DNA from: Saccharothrix obliqua
Lineage (GTDB): Bacteria; Actinomycetota; Actinomycetes; Mycobacteriales; Pseudonocardiaceae
Length of the DNA stretch: 64,000 bases
Assembly: GCF_019375475.1 (NCBI RefSeq)
Contig: NZ_JAHXGQ010000012.1
Span: 62,001-126,000, forward strand
Direction of reading: 5' to 3'
Below, piece by piece: positions 42,370-51,957 of this stretch. Below the pieces are notes generated by a model, which did no database searches, was not told the DNA's origin, and worked only from the letters and a program-made list of their open reading frames with translations. Position 1 is the first letter of the stretch. The number at the start of each line of letters is the position of its first letter. The position numbers were made by a program, and so were the translations under genes.

Positions 42370-43616
42370 CGGTCGGTCGGCTCCTCGGTCGGTTCCGCGG
42401 CGTTCTGCTGGACTCTGACCTTCCAGAGGTGGACACCCGGTGTCGGCCGCCAGGTGTCGTGGTGCAACGGGACGAGCAGCCCCACCGCCACCAGTTCGGC
42501 CGCCGCCGCGCGAGCGAGGGCGGGCAGCCGGTGCTCGTAGGCCGCGGCCCAGCGGGGCAGTGTCGTCCGCACGTGCTCGAACAGTTCGACGATCTCGGCG
42601 ATGCCCAGCGCCGATCGGGGATCGGGTCGTCGGTTCACGGCGTCTAGTAGCGCGAGCGCGGCCTGCCGCTCGTTGCGACGACCATTGGGGAAGGCGACGA
42701 GCGTGCCGACCCCGCTGGGGTCGGTGACCTCCCACCAGTCACGACGCGCTGTCGTGGAGAAACCCAGGGCGGCGACGACTTCCAGCGCCCGCTCGCGACC
42801 GGTGGGCGTGTGCAGGTAGGGCATCGGAGCCGGGTCGTCGAGCGGGTCCGCGGCAGGGTCGTCGATCAGGCGGCGCATCGCGAGCAACCGCCGGTCGTCG
42901 ACCGTCGGCTCGTCGTGCGCCGTCACGTCGTCTGTCAGCACGTCGGCGGACAGCGCGGCGACGTGGCGCTCCGGCTCCAAGGCGTCCAGACCGAGGAGGG
43001 CGGGCGACAGCGAGGAGAACTTCATGGCCAGCCGCTCCCGCGACGCGCTGACCACCAGGTCGCCGTCGTCCTGCCCGGCGATCCGTTCCAGGTCGGCGTC
43101 CACCGCTATCGAACCCTCGGCGACCAGGAGTTTGAGGGCGTCAACCAGGTTGAGCCGGCTGGTGCGCGCATCGGCCTTCCCGGTGCCGTCGGTCGCCACG
43201 ACCTTGAACCGCGGCAGGCCACCGGTCGGCTCCTCCGCGGCGCACACCTGGGCGATGGCCTGCATCAGTTCACGCAGGCTCATCCTCGGCCTGCGCCACA
43301 GCTGCTCGCACACGAGCGCCACGAGGGCCAGGACTTCCTTCGACGCCAGGTGCGCCTCACGGCCATCACGACGCAGTCGGGGGCCTCGCCCGGCGGGCAC
43401 GTCGGCCCGGCGCTTGTGCAGCCGCACGAGTTCCGCCGACTCGACGATCTCCAGTTCCCAGCCGAGTTCCGATCGGAAGAAGTCGGTCAGCTGCCGCCGC
43501 CCCCGGATGGCGGCGCGGTACGACTCGGCGTCCGTCTCGGCCCGGATGCGTCCGGTGGCGACCAACCGGCGGGCGGGCTCGCGCAGTTCCGGTGCCAGTG
43601 CTCGGGTCGTGGTCAC
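42366..43616 (-). CDS. jetB: Wadjet type III JetB (TIGR02678 / DUF2398, kite-like subunit)
   Basis: This 416-residue protein matches the TIGR02678 family (GRIRAETDAESYRAAIRGRR; WRRPRMSLRELMQAIAQVCA; RDWWEVTDPSGVGTLVAFPN). It provides the small winged-helix kite subunit that bridges the JetC heads. GTG start overlaps the jetA stop by 4 bases and the stop overlaps jetC, so the stoichiometry is set by coupled translation. Confidence 0.9.
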   Translation of the reverse strand: MTTTRALAPELREPARRLVATGRIRAETDAESYRAAIRGRRQLTDFFRSELGWELEIVESAELVRLHKRRADVPAGRGPRLRRDGREAHLASKEVLALVALVCEQLWRRPRMSLRELMQAIAQVCAAEEPTGGLPRFKVVATDGTGKADARTSRLNLVDALKLLVAEGSIAVDADLERIAGQDDGDLVVSASRERLAMKFSSLSPALLGLDALEPERHVAALSADVLTDDVTAHDEPTVDDRRLLAMRRLIDDPAADPLDDPAPMPYLHTPTGRERALEVVAALGFSTTARRDWWEVTDPSGVGTLVAFPNGRRNERQAALALLDAVNRRPDPRSALGIAEIVELFEHVRTTLPRWAAAYEHRLPALARAAAAELVAVGLLVPLHHDTWRPTPGVHLWKVRVQQNAAEPTEEPTDR

Positions 43617-45154
43617 GCGACACCGCCCTCCTGGATCTTGTGGACGTCGCGGTCGCCCGACGGGATCACGCGCACCCGCACGTCCGGTGCGGCCAGGACA
43701 CCGTCCGCGAGCCGTACGCGGACGGTGCGACCAGGTATGCCGACCCGGACGAGCACCCGCGCGCTCGCCCCGTCCGCGTACGCCTGGCCGATACCCGTGT
43801 CCGGGTCGAGCTGGGCGAGCGCCACCTCCACCGCACGCAGCAGGACCACCACGGCGGCGGACGCGTACCCGGTGAAGTGGTCCAACGCCACCTCGCCGTC
43901 GGTGGCGAGCAACGCGGTGAGGTGCCTGCGTTGCGCTGCTTCCGCCGCCGCCTCGGCCTCGGCCGCCGCGCGGTCCCGGCTCGTGTCGGCGAGCTTGCGC
44001 GGTCGACCGCCGGCCGGACCGTGACGTTCGTGCTCGCGCAGCGTCACCTCGACCTGGTGCCTCCACGGACCCGCGTCGGTGAGGGTGCCGTGCGCCACGT
44101 CCTCCTCGACCAGCCGGGGCACCGCGTGCCACGCCGGCCAGTCGCCGAAAGCCGCCGCGTACACGCGACGGGCCTCCTCGTCGGTCGGCTGGCGGTAGAG
44201 GCCGCGTGCCAGCAGCCGGAAGTCGTGCCCGAGGTCGGAGCCCCGGCGACGGGCCGTGTAGCGGCGGTCGATGGCCACCAGCAGCGTGTGCACCGCGCCG
44301 GTGGCCGAGCTGATCAACCGGTGCACGCCGCCATCCTGGTGGAACCACGCCGCCAAGTCGGCGAGCCTGCGCACCCGGTCCGCCACCCAGCCCTGCTGCT
44401 CGGCGGCGTCGACCAGGCCGGCGTGGGCGACGGCGTCTTCTGCGATGGCGTGGTGTCCGGCGGCTTCGAGGTCCTCCAACGCGCGTTTCACCCGTTTCAG
44501 GGCCCGCTCGTACTCGCGGGGGAACTGCCGCAGCGCCTCGATGACGCGGTCCCGGTTGTCGCCGAACACGCTGTCGTCGGTGACGTCGGACTGGACGATG
44601 CGGGCGAGCGCGTCGTAGAAGTCGGCGGTGACGCGCCGGAGTTCGTCGGTCCGCGTGCGCACGTCATCGAGGTCCACGGGCAGGCGACCGGGGTCGGTCT
44701 CGGCGTGCTCCAGCAACGCGCGGATCGTGCCGTCCACGCCGTCCAGCAGCCTGCTGGGCAACTGGAGGGCACGCCGGGCGTCGACCACGGCCGAGCGCAC
44801 TGCCGCGACGATGCCACGTCCCTTGCGGGTGAGCGCCCACGCCTCCTGCCTGCCGATCAAGCCCTGGAGGCTGCGGACCGGTGCGGCGTAGTCCCGGAAC
44901 GGTTCGACGAATCCCCATGTCGCCAACTTGTCCAACGATTCGCGGAGGACTTTTTCCGGCATGGGGTCGTGGTAACCGACTGCCCTGGCCTGTGCGGAGA
45001 TGTCCGCGAGCGTGGCCATGGGCCCGCGCGTCGAGAGTTCCTCCAATGCGGCCAGGAGCGCCGTGAACTGCTCTCGCATCAGGTCGTCGGACGTGGCGAA
45101 CGCGGCCCAGTCGTCCGCCTCGACCTCCTGCCACCACCGTCGCGGATTCCTCAC
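43613..45154 (-). CDS. jetA: Wadjet type III JetA (TIGR02677 / DUF2397, kleisin-like subunit)
   Basis: This 513-residue protein matches the TIGR02677 family and leads the jet operon. Recognisable regions are WAAFATSDDLMREQFTALLA at the N-terminus, LARIVQSDVTDDSVF in the middle and DFRLLARGLYRQPTDEEAR further on. It is the kleisin-like organiser of the JetABC complex. The GTG at 45154 has GGAAGAGG about 5 bases upstream; the open frame extends 13 codons more without support. The 142-bp gap upstream includes a short palindrome that may control the operon. Confidence 0.92.
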   Translation of the reverse strand: MRNPRRWWQEVEADDWAAFATSDDLMREQFTALLAALEELSTRGPMATLADISAQARAVGYHDPMPEKVLRESLDKLATWGFVEPFRDYAAPVRSLQGLIGRQEAWALTRKGRGIVAAVRSAVVDARRALQLPSRLLDGVDGTIRALLEHAETDPGRLPVDLDDVRTRTDELRRVTADFYDALARIVQSDVTDDSVFGDNRDRVIEALRQFPREYERALKRVKRALEDLEAAGHHAIAEDAVAHAGLVDAAEQQGWVADRVRRLADLAAWFHQDGGVHRLISSATGAVHTLLVAIDRRYTARRRGSDLGHDFRLLARGLYRQPTDEEARRVYAAAFGDWPAWHAVPRLVEEDVAHGTLTDAGPWRHQVEVTLREHERHGPAGGRPRKLADTSRDRAAAEAEAAAEAAQRRHLTALLATDGEVALDHFTGYASAAVVVLLRAVEVALAQLDPDTGIGQAYADGASARVLVRVGIPGRTVRVRLADGVLAAPDVRVRVIPSGDRDVHKIQEGGVA

Positions 45155-45186
45155 CGCACCTCTTCCGGATACGACTTCGCACCAGT

Positions 45187-45202
45187 TCCGCAATAGTGCG
45201 GA
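45187..45202. promoter_or_regulatory. Inverted repeat upstream of the jet operon
   Basis: TCCGCA (45187-45192) and TGCGGA (45197-45202) form a 6-bp inverted repeat with a 4-base AT-rich spacer, 33 bp upstream of the jetA start. It could be an operator or part of the promoter. No dedicated regulator gene lies in the operon. Confidence 0.35.
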
Positions 45203-45296
45203 TCATTGTTCGACGCCTTGCGGAAACGCCCCCCGGCGGGGACACCATAGCCCGACCGGACGAGGCCCCGGTAGGACGCCGCAATTCTCGTGGGAC

Positions 45297-46043
45297 TCAG
45301 ACCGCCCGGACCTCGGCGAGCCGCCTGACGGCGAACTCGTCGGTCCCGGTGGGGTCCCAGCACACGGCGGCTTCCCAGGCGGCTCGTGCCTGGGCGGCCG
45401 TGTCGTACGCCCTGTCGTCGAGGTCGGCGGCGTTGTGGGGCAGGGCCAGGTCGAGGTCGGCCACGTCGACGTGCGCTTCGTCCCAGTCGATCAACGTGAC
45501 GCGATCCGCGGTCATGCGGATGTTGCGCGGGTTGGGGTCGCCGTGGACGACGCACGTGGGCCGACCGGCGACCCGCCCCCACGCCGCTCGGCACCGGGCG
45601 ACGCCCTCGGGTGGCATCGCGTTGAGGTCGACCCTTGTGCCGGTCTCGGCGTGCAGGAGGTCGGTTGACGATCGCCATCCCGGGCGTTGGGGCCAGCCGT
45701 GTGTGAGCCGGTGCAGTTGGCGGAGCGCCGCGGCGACGCGACGCCAGTCGGCCTTGGACTCCGGTGGTCCGCCCTCGACGTGGGTCATCACCACCAGGCC
45801 GTTGGCGAAGTGCCGACCGTCCGCGGTCGGGATCGGCACCGGCACGGGCATTCCCGCCCGGTCGAGGTGGCGGAGCAGGTCGGTTTCCCAGGCGAGGTCG
45901 GCGTTACCGCGTCGGCCGAGACGACCGACCGCGAGGTGCCCGTTGACGCGCACGCTCCACACCTCGTTGACACCGGCCCCGCCGGTCAGCGGCTCGACGC
46001 GAACCGCGTCATCACCCCACTGCTTGAGCGCGTCCCATCCCAC
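45297..46043 (-). CDS. Aminoglycoside-phosphotransferase-fold (APH) kinase
   Basis: This 248-residue protein has the APH/choline-kinase fold, with the catalytic Brenner motif VVHGDPNPRNIRM, the metal-binding LIDWDEAHVDVADLDLA, and an N-terminal lobe LTGGAGVNEVWSVRVNGHLA. It is smaller than resistance APHs and typical of the many uncharacterised actinomycete small-molecule kinases. GTG start at 46043, 22 bp after the NACHT gene stop, so the two are probably cotranscribed; the Wadjet operon starts 142 bp further on. It could phosphorylate a small molecule or nucleotide. An aminoglycoside substrate is not implied. Confidence 0.85.
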   Translation of the reverse strand: MGWDALKQWGDDAVRVEPLTGGAGVNEVWSVRVNGHLAVGRLGRRGNADLAWETDLLRHLDRAGMPVPVPIPTADGRHFANGLVVMTHVEGGPPESKADWRRVAAALRQLHRLTHGWPQRPGWRSSTDLLHAETGTRVDLNAMPPEGVARCRAAWGRVAGRPTCVVHGDPNPRNIRMTADRVTLIDWDEAHVDVADLDLALPHNAADLDDRAYDTAAQARAAWEAAVCWDPTGTDEFAVRRLAEVRAV

Positions 46044-46065
46044 TCGCTACATCTTCGCGGAGGGA

Positions 46066-48330
46066 TCACCGACTGGACAGGTCATCGGCCAGCCGCCGAC
46101 TGACGCGGTGGTCCAGCTCGACCGGATCGCACTCGGCCAGGTGGTCGCGGATCAGGCGGTGCACGAACCGGTACTCGCGGCCGTCCTGGACCAGCAGGAT
46201 CCGCTCGGCAGCGAACCTCAGCAGGGCCGTTCGGCGCCAGGGCAACTCGGTCGCGGCCAGAGGTCTGACGAAGAGCCACGCCAGGGCGTCCGCCAAGGCG
46301 TCGAGCGGTGGGGTGTTGGTGGCGAGCAGGAGGGCGGGTGCCATGCCGATGAGCAAGCCGGTCACCGGCGTCAGCACCGGAGGTCCGTCGAACCGGGCGC
46401 CGCCGATCCACGCGAGCGCCAGGCCGGTGCCCCCGCCGAGCAACATGACCGCCACCACGGCCAAGCCCCACCAGGTGCCCGGCCGGATGTCGTGCAGGAC
46501 CTTGATCTCCGGCCACGGCGTTCCGCAGGCGACGCCCACGGCCACGAACGCCAGGCCGAGGACCAGTCCGGTCGCGATGCTGCCGAACATCTCCGGTGAC
46601 ATGCCGTCGCGGATGATCGCCACCACCGGCAGGGTGACCAGACCCGTCAACAACATCAACGGGAGCGAGGTCTTGCCTGTGGACATGCCGATCGTGACCG
46701 CATTGAACCCGGCGAACACCAGGGAAACGAGCACGACGAGCACGTAGACCAGGACAGGCGGCATGACCGAGGGCAGACCTTCGAACCAGTCCGCCGCGAT
46801 CCACGCCGGTGCGCCGACCGCCAGGCCCGCACCGAGGCCGATCACCAGCTCGCGCCACCTGACCGCCGACCGCGGGCCGACCGGCAGCTCCGCCCAGATC
46901 GCCGGGTCGGACATCCACAGCAGCAACGCGAGGCAGCCACTAGCGGCAACTGCGGGCCACGCCCCGTACCGGAGGCCGACCACTACCGCACTGCTTGCGC
47001 TCATCCCGATCAGGAGAGTCGGCACGAACCAGGTGTAGGTGGCGATGATCGAGTCCATTCGGACGAAGTCCAGCCACCCCGCCCGGTGCCCGAGACGTCG
47101 GCGGGTGGCCACGTCGCTCCACGACTTCCCGGCGAGCCGGGCGAGAAACCGCAACGCCCGGAGGACCTGCTGATCGGTGAACGGCGCGTCGGGTGTTCGC
47201 CGCCGCACCAGCATTTCCACGATGTAGTCGTCGAACAGCCGCCGGTGCCCGTGGGTGGAGGTGGACAGGGATCGGCTGTACGTGAGTGCCATGATGTTGA
47301 GCATCAGCGGCGTGCTGACGAAGTCCCACAACGCCTTGTTGTGGTCGAGAGCGGCCTCCACGCCGTCGAGGGCCGGCCGCACCGAGTCGAAGTAGTCGAG
47401 CAGCCGGGAACGGCTCAGGGGTTCGATCCGGAACGCCGCGTAGAGTTCCAGCCTGTTCTTCAGCCGGTCGTAGTCCTGGATGCGGCAGCACACGGCGACC
47501 TGGACCCCGAACTCCGCACGTAAGGCGTTGATCTCGTCCACGCACCGGCTGCGATGCTCCGCCAAGACCTCGTCGAGCCCGTCGAGCAGCAAGGCGATCC
47601 GCTGGTTCTTCAGCCAGGCCCAGACGTTGCCGGCCGGGATGCCGTACCGCTTGGCCACCTGGTGAACGACCCAGTTCCCGAACTCCGCCGGCTCGCGGCC
47701 TTCCGCGCGGCGGCGGTACCCCGAGACGGACCACGAGGCGAGGTCCACCACCGCCGGCACGGGGCGGTCCGGATCGTCGCGCGCGCCGGCGAGCAAGGCG
47801 AGGCACAGGTCGAGCAGCAGGGTGCTCTTGCCGGCGCCGGGTGCGCCGAGGATCAGCAATTCGTGGCGCGTGTCCTCGAACAACGCGGCCACCTGCCCGC
47901 TGCCGTAGGCATCGACGCCGGGCTTGTCGACGTCGTCCACCCAGTCCACCGGCCGCACAATCATGTCAGGTTCCGCGGACAGCTCCAGCTCGACCTGGAC
48001 GCGGACCACCAGCGAGCCGGCGCGGCGACGCCTGGTCCACGCCTCCACCCGGTCGAGAGCCGCCGCGCGGTTCGCCGGGTGATTCCACTTGCCCGGTAAT
48101 CTGGGCTTGTCGCGCTCGCGCAACCGCTCCCATGCGCCTAAGACCACCGTGAGCGCGGTGAGCACCGCGACCGCGGGCCAGAGCCAGCCCTGGTAGTCGC
48201 CCAGGAGACCGGGCGCGGTCCCGCCGGTGCCGACGTTGATCGCGATGGGCAACAACACGAGTGTGGTCACGGAACCGATCGCGACGAAGCCGATGACGCG
48301 TACGTGCCGCCACCCGGGTCTCCGCCCCAC
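46066..48330 (-). CDS. Membrane-anchored NACHT-family ATPase
   Basis: This protein of about 754 residues has two N-terminal membrane segments (about 12-35 and 47-68). A NACHT ATPase follows, with Walker A LLILGAPGAGKSTLL (about residue 160) and Walker B RIALLLDGLDEV (about 245), plus a helical NACHT-associated region. The last 330 residues are mostly hydrophobic with 8-10 predicted membrane segments, ending in a soluble tail (YRFVHRLIRDHLAE). The GTG at 48330 is preferred because GGAGG lies 6 bases upstream. NACHT proteins are switch ATPases in bacterial immunity; a multi-spanning tail suggests a membrane-perturbing output, but this is inference. Similar proteins are common in actinomycetes without a proven role. 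Confidence 0.85.
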   Translation of the reverse strand: MGRRPGWRHVRVIGFVAIGSVTTLVLLPIAINVGTGGTAPGLLGDYQGWLWPAVAVLTALTVVLGAWERLRERDKPRLPGKWNHPANRAAALDRVEAWTRRRRAGSLVVRVQVELELSAEPDMIVRPVDWVDDVDKPGVDAYGSGQVAALFEDTRHELLILGAPGAGKSTLLLDLCLALLAGARDDPDRPVPAVVDLASWSVSGYRRRAEGREPAEFGNWVVHQVAKRYGIPAGNVWAWLKNQRIALLLDGLDEVLAEHRSRCVDEINALRAEFGVQVAVCCRIQDYDRLKNRLELYAAFRIEPLSRSRLLDYFDSVRPALDGVEAALDHNKALWDFVSTPLMLNIMALTYSRSLSTSTHGHRRLFDDYIVEMLVRRRTPDAPFTDQQVLRALRFLARLAGKSWSDVATRRRLGHRAGWLDFVRMDSIIATYTWFVPTLLIGMSASSAVVVGLRYGAWPAVAASGCLALLLWMSDPAIWAELPVGPRSAVRWRELVIGLGAGLAVGAPAWIAADWFEGLPSVMPPVLVYVLVVLVSLVFAGFNAVTIGMSTGKTSLPLMLLTGLVTLPVVAIIRDGMSPEMFGSIATGLVLGLAFVAVGVACGTPWPEIKVLHDIRPGTWWGLAVVAVMLLGGGTGLALAWIGGARFDGPPVLTPVTGLLIGMAPALLLATNTPPLDALADALAWLFVRPLAATELPWRRTALLRFAAERILLVQDGREYRFVHRLIRDHLAECDPVELDHRVSRRLADDLSSR

Positions 48331-48587
48331 AGCCACCTCCGTCGGATTTACCTGTGGTGGGACGATAGCGACCCGGTTCCGCCGCCCGTGAACCGAGCGG
48401 GACCGATCCGAGTCCGGCTCACGTGCCCGGGACTTCCGCGGGGTCCTCGCGTCTTGGATCGCGACCGGCACAGTCGTGCTGTGCTTTCGGCGGCGGCGTG
48501 GCGTCCGTCAGGTGCCTTGTGCACAGGGGTGCGCACTCGGCACGGTAGGTGGGATCGGCCACTCCACCCCTTCGACAGGAGTGCGTG

Positions 48588-50606
48588 ATGCGCCACCTGC
48601 CTGCCGCCACCGCCCTGGCCCTGGTCGCCTTCGCCGCGCCGGCGATCGCGGCGCCCGCGACCGGCACCGAGACCTACGGCTACACCGCGACCGCCGTTGC
48701 TCCGTCCTATGTGGAGGGAACGACGAAGACCACCCTCAAAGGGGACTTCGACGCGCGAGTGCTCCAACTGCCGTTCCCCTTGACGTTCTACGGCACCACG
48801 TACCGCGACGCCGTGCACGAGGTCGACGGCTACCTCAGCTTCATCAACGACGGCGACGTGCAGCCGCCCAAGCGGATTCCCGCGCCGAACCGGCCCAACG
48901 CCGCCGTGTACGCGTTCTGGGACGACCTCGTCGTGGACGACCAGGCGGGCGTCTGGACCGGGACCGACGGCGTCGCGCCGAACCGCCGCTACATCGTCGA
49001 ATGGCGTGACGTGACGCTCAAGTCGGTGCCCGGCAGCAGGTTGAGCGCGGAACTGGTGTTCGGCGAGAACGGTGTGATCCTGCTCCAGTACCGGGGCCTC
49101 GACCAGGCCGCCGAACGCGGCGCGACCGCCCTCGTCGGGATCGAGAACGCCGGGGGCACCAGCGCCGTCGTGTGGTCGGACAACGAGAACAAGCTGTCGG
49201 ACACCGCCGCGGTGCGGCTGCACGTGCCCGGCACCGCGATCGCCCGCGGCGTGATCACCAACGCCAACACCGGCAAACCGCAGTCCGACATCGTCCTGAG
49301 CACGACCACCGGCGGCCGGACCGCGACGGCCACGTCCAACTACGAAGGCCGCTACCAGTTGGAGGTCGCGGCGACCGATCCGCGTGTCACGGTGAGCGCG
49401 CCCGGCTACGCGACCGAGGTCCTGACACCGGGGTCCACCTCGGAGCACGGCGCGGTCACGGCGGACCTCGCGATCAGGTCGCCCATCCTCGAACCACCGG
49501 CGGGCACGCTGGAGATCACCGTGCCCGCCGGCGGCAGGGCGACGGGGTCGGCGTCGGTGCGCAACACCGGCACCTCGGCCGGGACCTGGTCGGCCAGGGA
49601 GGTCGACGGCGGCTCGACGCCGCCGCGGCCCGGCACGTCCGGCACGTTGCGCTCCTGGGACCCCAGGGCCGCCGGTGTCGAGGGCGGTTCCGGCGTCGCC
49701 GAACTCGGGGGCGACGTGTGGATCACCGTGCCCTCGGCACACCAACTGGTCCGGCTCACCCCGGACGGCGTCGTGCGCGACCGCACGACGTTGCCCGACA
49801 CCGAGAACCCGGCGGACCCCGCGGTGGTCGGCGACAAGCTCTGCTACGTCAACGAGTCGACGTTCGACGGCGGCGCCGTCATCCACTGCGTGCGTCCGAA
49901 CACGGGTGAGGTGAGCACGCACCTCACCACCGTGCCCCACGTCGTCGGCGGTCGCAGCGGCCTGGCGCACAACCCGCGCACCGACGTGTTCCACCTGATC
50001 GACAACAGGACGGTGTGGACCGTCAAGGGCGCCTCGCACGCCGACGCGGGCGCGCTGGTTTCCTCGTGCGACATCAGGTTCAGCCGGTGGGACCCGAACT
50101 ACTACCCGGCGGGCGCGGCCCTCGGGCCCCACGACCACCTCTGGGTCTACGAGGCGACCGGCAACTACAACGACCGCAGGGGGCGCATCGAGTTGATCAA
50201 CCCGACCAGCTGCCAGGCCGGGGACGTCCTGGGCTGGGCGCCGATCGCGAGCCCCTACAACGCCGGTGGCATCGAGGCCGACGCGTCGGGCAACGTCTGG
50301 GTGTACACCCACCCGCGCTACGCGGGCCCGTTCCCGAGCCAGGGACCCGCGAACGTCAGCCTGTTCCAGACGCCGTCCCCGGTGCACACCGACCTGCCGT
50401 GGCTCACGACGCCCGCGTCACCGGCCGCCATCCCACCGGGGACGACCGGGCAGGTGCACGTCACCGTCGACGCGACGGGTTTGCGGCCGGGCGTGTACAA
50501 CGCCGCGCTGGACCTGCTCACCACCGGTCCGCGCACGCCGGTCATCGGCGTGCCGATCCGCCTCACCGTGACCGAGGCCGCGACAACACCGGCACGGTGG
50601 CGATGA
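48588..50606 (+). CDS. Large secreted protein with carboxypeptidase-regulatory-like and beta-propeller-like domains
   Basis: This 672-residue protein has a Sec signal (MRHLPAATALALVAFAAPAI, cleaved near AAPA). An N-terminal beta-rich region resembles nidogen-like or NHL-associated domains (PFPLTFYGTTYRDAVHEVDG, FWDDL). A carboxypeptidase-regulatory-like segment follows (ITNANTGKPQSDIVLST, YEGRYQLEV, VSAPGYATEV), then a propeller-like region with repeated GDVWITVPSAHQLVRLTPDG-type strands and a C-terminal Ig-like domain (VDATGLRPGVYNAALDLLTT). The ATG at 48588 has ACAGGAG upstream. Probably an extracellular binding or matrix protein. The 257 bp before it separate it from the divergent NACHT gene. 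Confidence 0.8.
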   Translation: MRHLPAATALALVAFAAPAIAAPATGTETYGYTATAVAPSYVEGTTKTTLKGDFDARVLQLPFPLTFYGTTYRDAVHEVDGYLSFINDGDVQPPKRIPAPNRPNAAVYAFWDDLVVDDQAGVWTGTDGVAPNRRYIVEWRDVTLKSVPGSRLSAELVFGENGVILLQYRGLDQAAERGATALVGIENAGGTSAVVWSDNENKLSDTAAVRLHVPGTAIARGVITNANTGKPQSDIVLSTTTGGRTATATSNYEGRYQLEVAATDPRVTVSAPGYATEVLTPGSTSEHGAVTADLAIRSPILEPPAGTLEITVPAGGRATGSASVRNTGTSAGTWSAREVDGGSTPPRPGTSGTLRSWDPRAAGVEGGSGVAELGGDVWITVPSAHQLVRLTPDGVVRDRTTLPDTENPADPAVVGDKLCYVNESTFDGGAVIHCVRPNTGEVSTHLTTVPHVVGGRSGLAHNPRTDVFHLIDNRTVWTVKGASHADAGALVSSCDIRFSRWDPNYYPAGAALGPHDHLWVYEATGNYNDRRGRIELINPTSCQAGDVLGWAPIASPYNAGGIEADASGNVWVYTHPRYAGPFPSQGPANVSLFQTPSPVHTDLPWLTTPASPAAIPPGTTGQVHVTVDATGLRPGVYNAALDLLTTGPRTPVIGVPIRLTVTEAATTPARWR

Positions 50607-51957
50607 CCAGGACGATGCCGACGAGCGCGAATCCGTAGGAGACGAGGAAAGGGTCGGTGCCCGGTCCGAGCAACGGGGAGAAGCCGACCCCGACGTAGAG
50701 GGCGACGCCGCTCGCGCCGCCGAGCTGGTCGGCGCAGCGCTGCACCCCGGAGGCGATGCCCGCGTCGGCATCGGTGACGCCGTGCAGCGCCGCGTTCTGC
50801 AACGCCACCAACCCGACGCCCATGCCGAACGCGACGAGCACCGTGCCGGGGAGCACCGAGACCACGAGCGCCGAGGTGTCCGGGACCAGGGCGAGCACGC
50901 CGATGCCCAGTCCCGCGGTGGCCATGCCGAGCACCGCGGTCCACGTGAACCCCAGCCGGGCGATGATGCCGGGCACGACCACGGTGGCCCCGATGAGGGT
51001 CACCGCCAGCGGCAGGAACGCCGCGCCCGCCGCGATGGGCGACAGGCCGCGCTGCTCCTGGAGGTGCAGCGTCAGCAGGAAGAACGACGTGGACAGCGCC
51101 GCGCTGAACAACGCGGTCGCCCCGTTGGCCAGGACGCGGTCGCGGTGGCGGAAGAAGGACAGCGGCACCAGGGGGTGCGCGGCCCTCCGCTCGACCAGCG
51201 GGAACGCCGCGGCGCACAGCAGCCCGGCCACCACCGCCGCGCCCGCGAGCAGCAGGTCCGGGTCCTGGTCGCCGAACCGGATGACCCCGAAGATCAGCAG
51301 CAGCGGCGCGGTGACGAGCAGCGCCGCGCCGGGCAGGTCGACCGGCGTGCGGGTCACCGGCCCGTCGGGGCGCAGCAGCACCAGGCAACCACACACCACG
51401 ACGACGACCAGCGGCAGGTTGACCAGGAAGATCCACCGCCAGTGCAGCAGCTCGGTGATCAGCCCGGACAGCAGGAACCCGAGCACCAGGCCGCAACTGG
51501 CCACCGCGGCCCAGACGCTCAGCGCCCGCGACCTCTCCCGCGCCTCGGGGAACAGCAGCGCGAGGATCGACATGGCGGCCGGCAGGGCGAGTGCTTCGCC
51601 CGCGCCCTGACCGAACCGGGCGAGCACCAGCAGGGGCAGGGCCGGTGCGAGGCCGGCGCCCAGCGAGGCCACCCCGAACAACGCCGCGCCCGCCAGCAGC
51701 GTCCGGCGCCTGCCGAACAGGTCGGCGATCCGGCCGCCCACCATGAGCAGGCCGCCGCCGACGACGGTGTAGCCGGTGACCACCCAGGTGAGGTGACGTG
51801 CGTCGACGTCGAACTCGTCACCGATGGCGGGCAACGCGATATTCACCACGGTGACGTCGACCGCGATGAGGAACTGCAACAAGGCGAGCAGGGTCAGCGT
51901 CAGCCACCGCGACCGGGCGGTTTCGGGCACGCGGGGACCAGGCGTGGGGAAGGACAT
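50563..51957 (-). CDS. MFS drug exporter (DHA2 family, 14 membrane segments)
   Basis: This 464-residue hydrophobic protein has DHA2 hallmarks: AVDVTVVNIALPAI in segment 1, GGRIADLFGRRRTLLAG between segments 2 and 3, and a motif-C-like glycine-rich segment 5. It would expel small hydrophobic compounds in exchange for protons. The ATG at 51957 follows CCGGAG. Its 3' end overlaps the end of the convergent secreted-protein gene by 44 bp. No local regulator gene or biosynthetic partner is evident. Confidence 0.9.
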   Translation of the reverse strand: MSFPTPGPRVPETARSRWLTLTLLALLQFLIAVDVTVVNIALPAIGDEFDVDARHLTWVVTGYTVVGGGLLMVGGRIADLFGRRRTLLAGAALFGVASLGAGLAPALPLLVLARFGQGAGEALALPAAMSILALLFPEARERSRALSVWAAVASCGLVLGFLLSGLITELLHWRWIFLVNLPLVVVVVCGCLVLLRPDGPVTRTPVDLPGAALLVTAPLLLIFGVIRFGDQDPDLLLAGAAVVAGLLCAAAFPLVERRAAHPLVPLSFFRHRDRVLANGATALFSAALSTSFFLLTLHLQEQRGLSPIAAGAAFLPLAVTLIGATVVVPGIIARLGFTWTAVLGMATAGLGIGVLALVPDTSALVVSVLPGTVLVAFGMGVGLVALQNAALHGVTDADAGIASGVQRCADQLGGASGVALYVGVGFSPLLGPGTDPFLVSYGFALVGIVLVIATVPVLSRPRSR

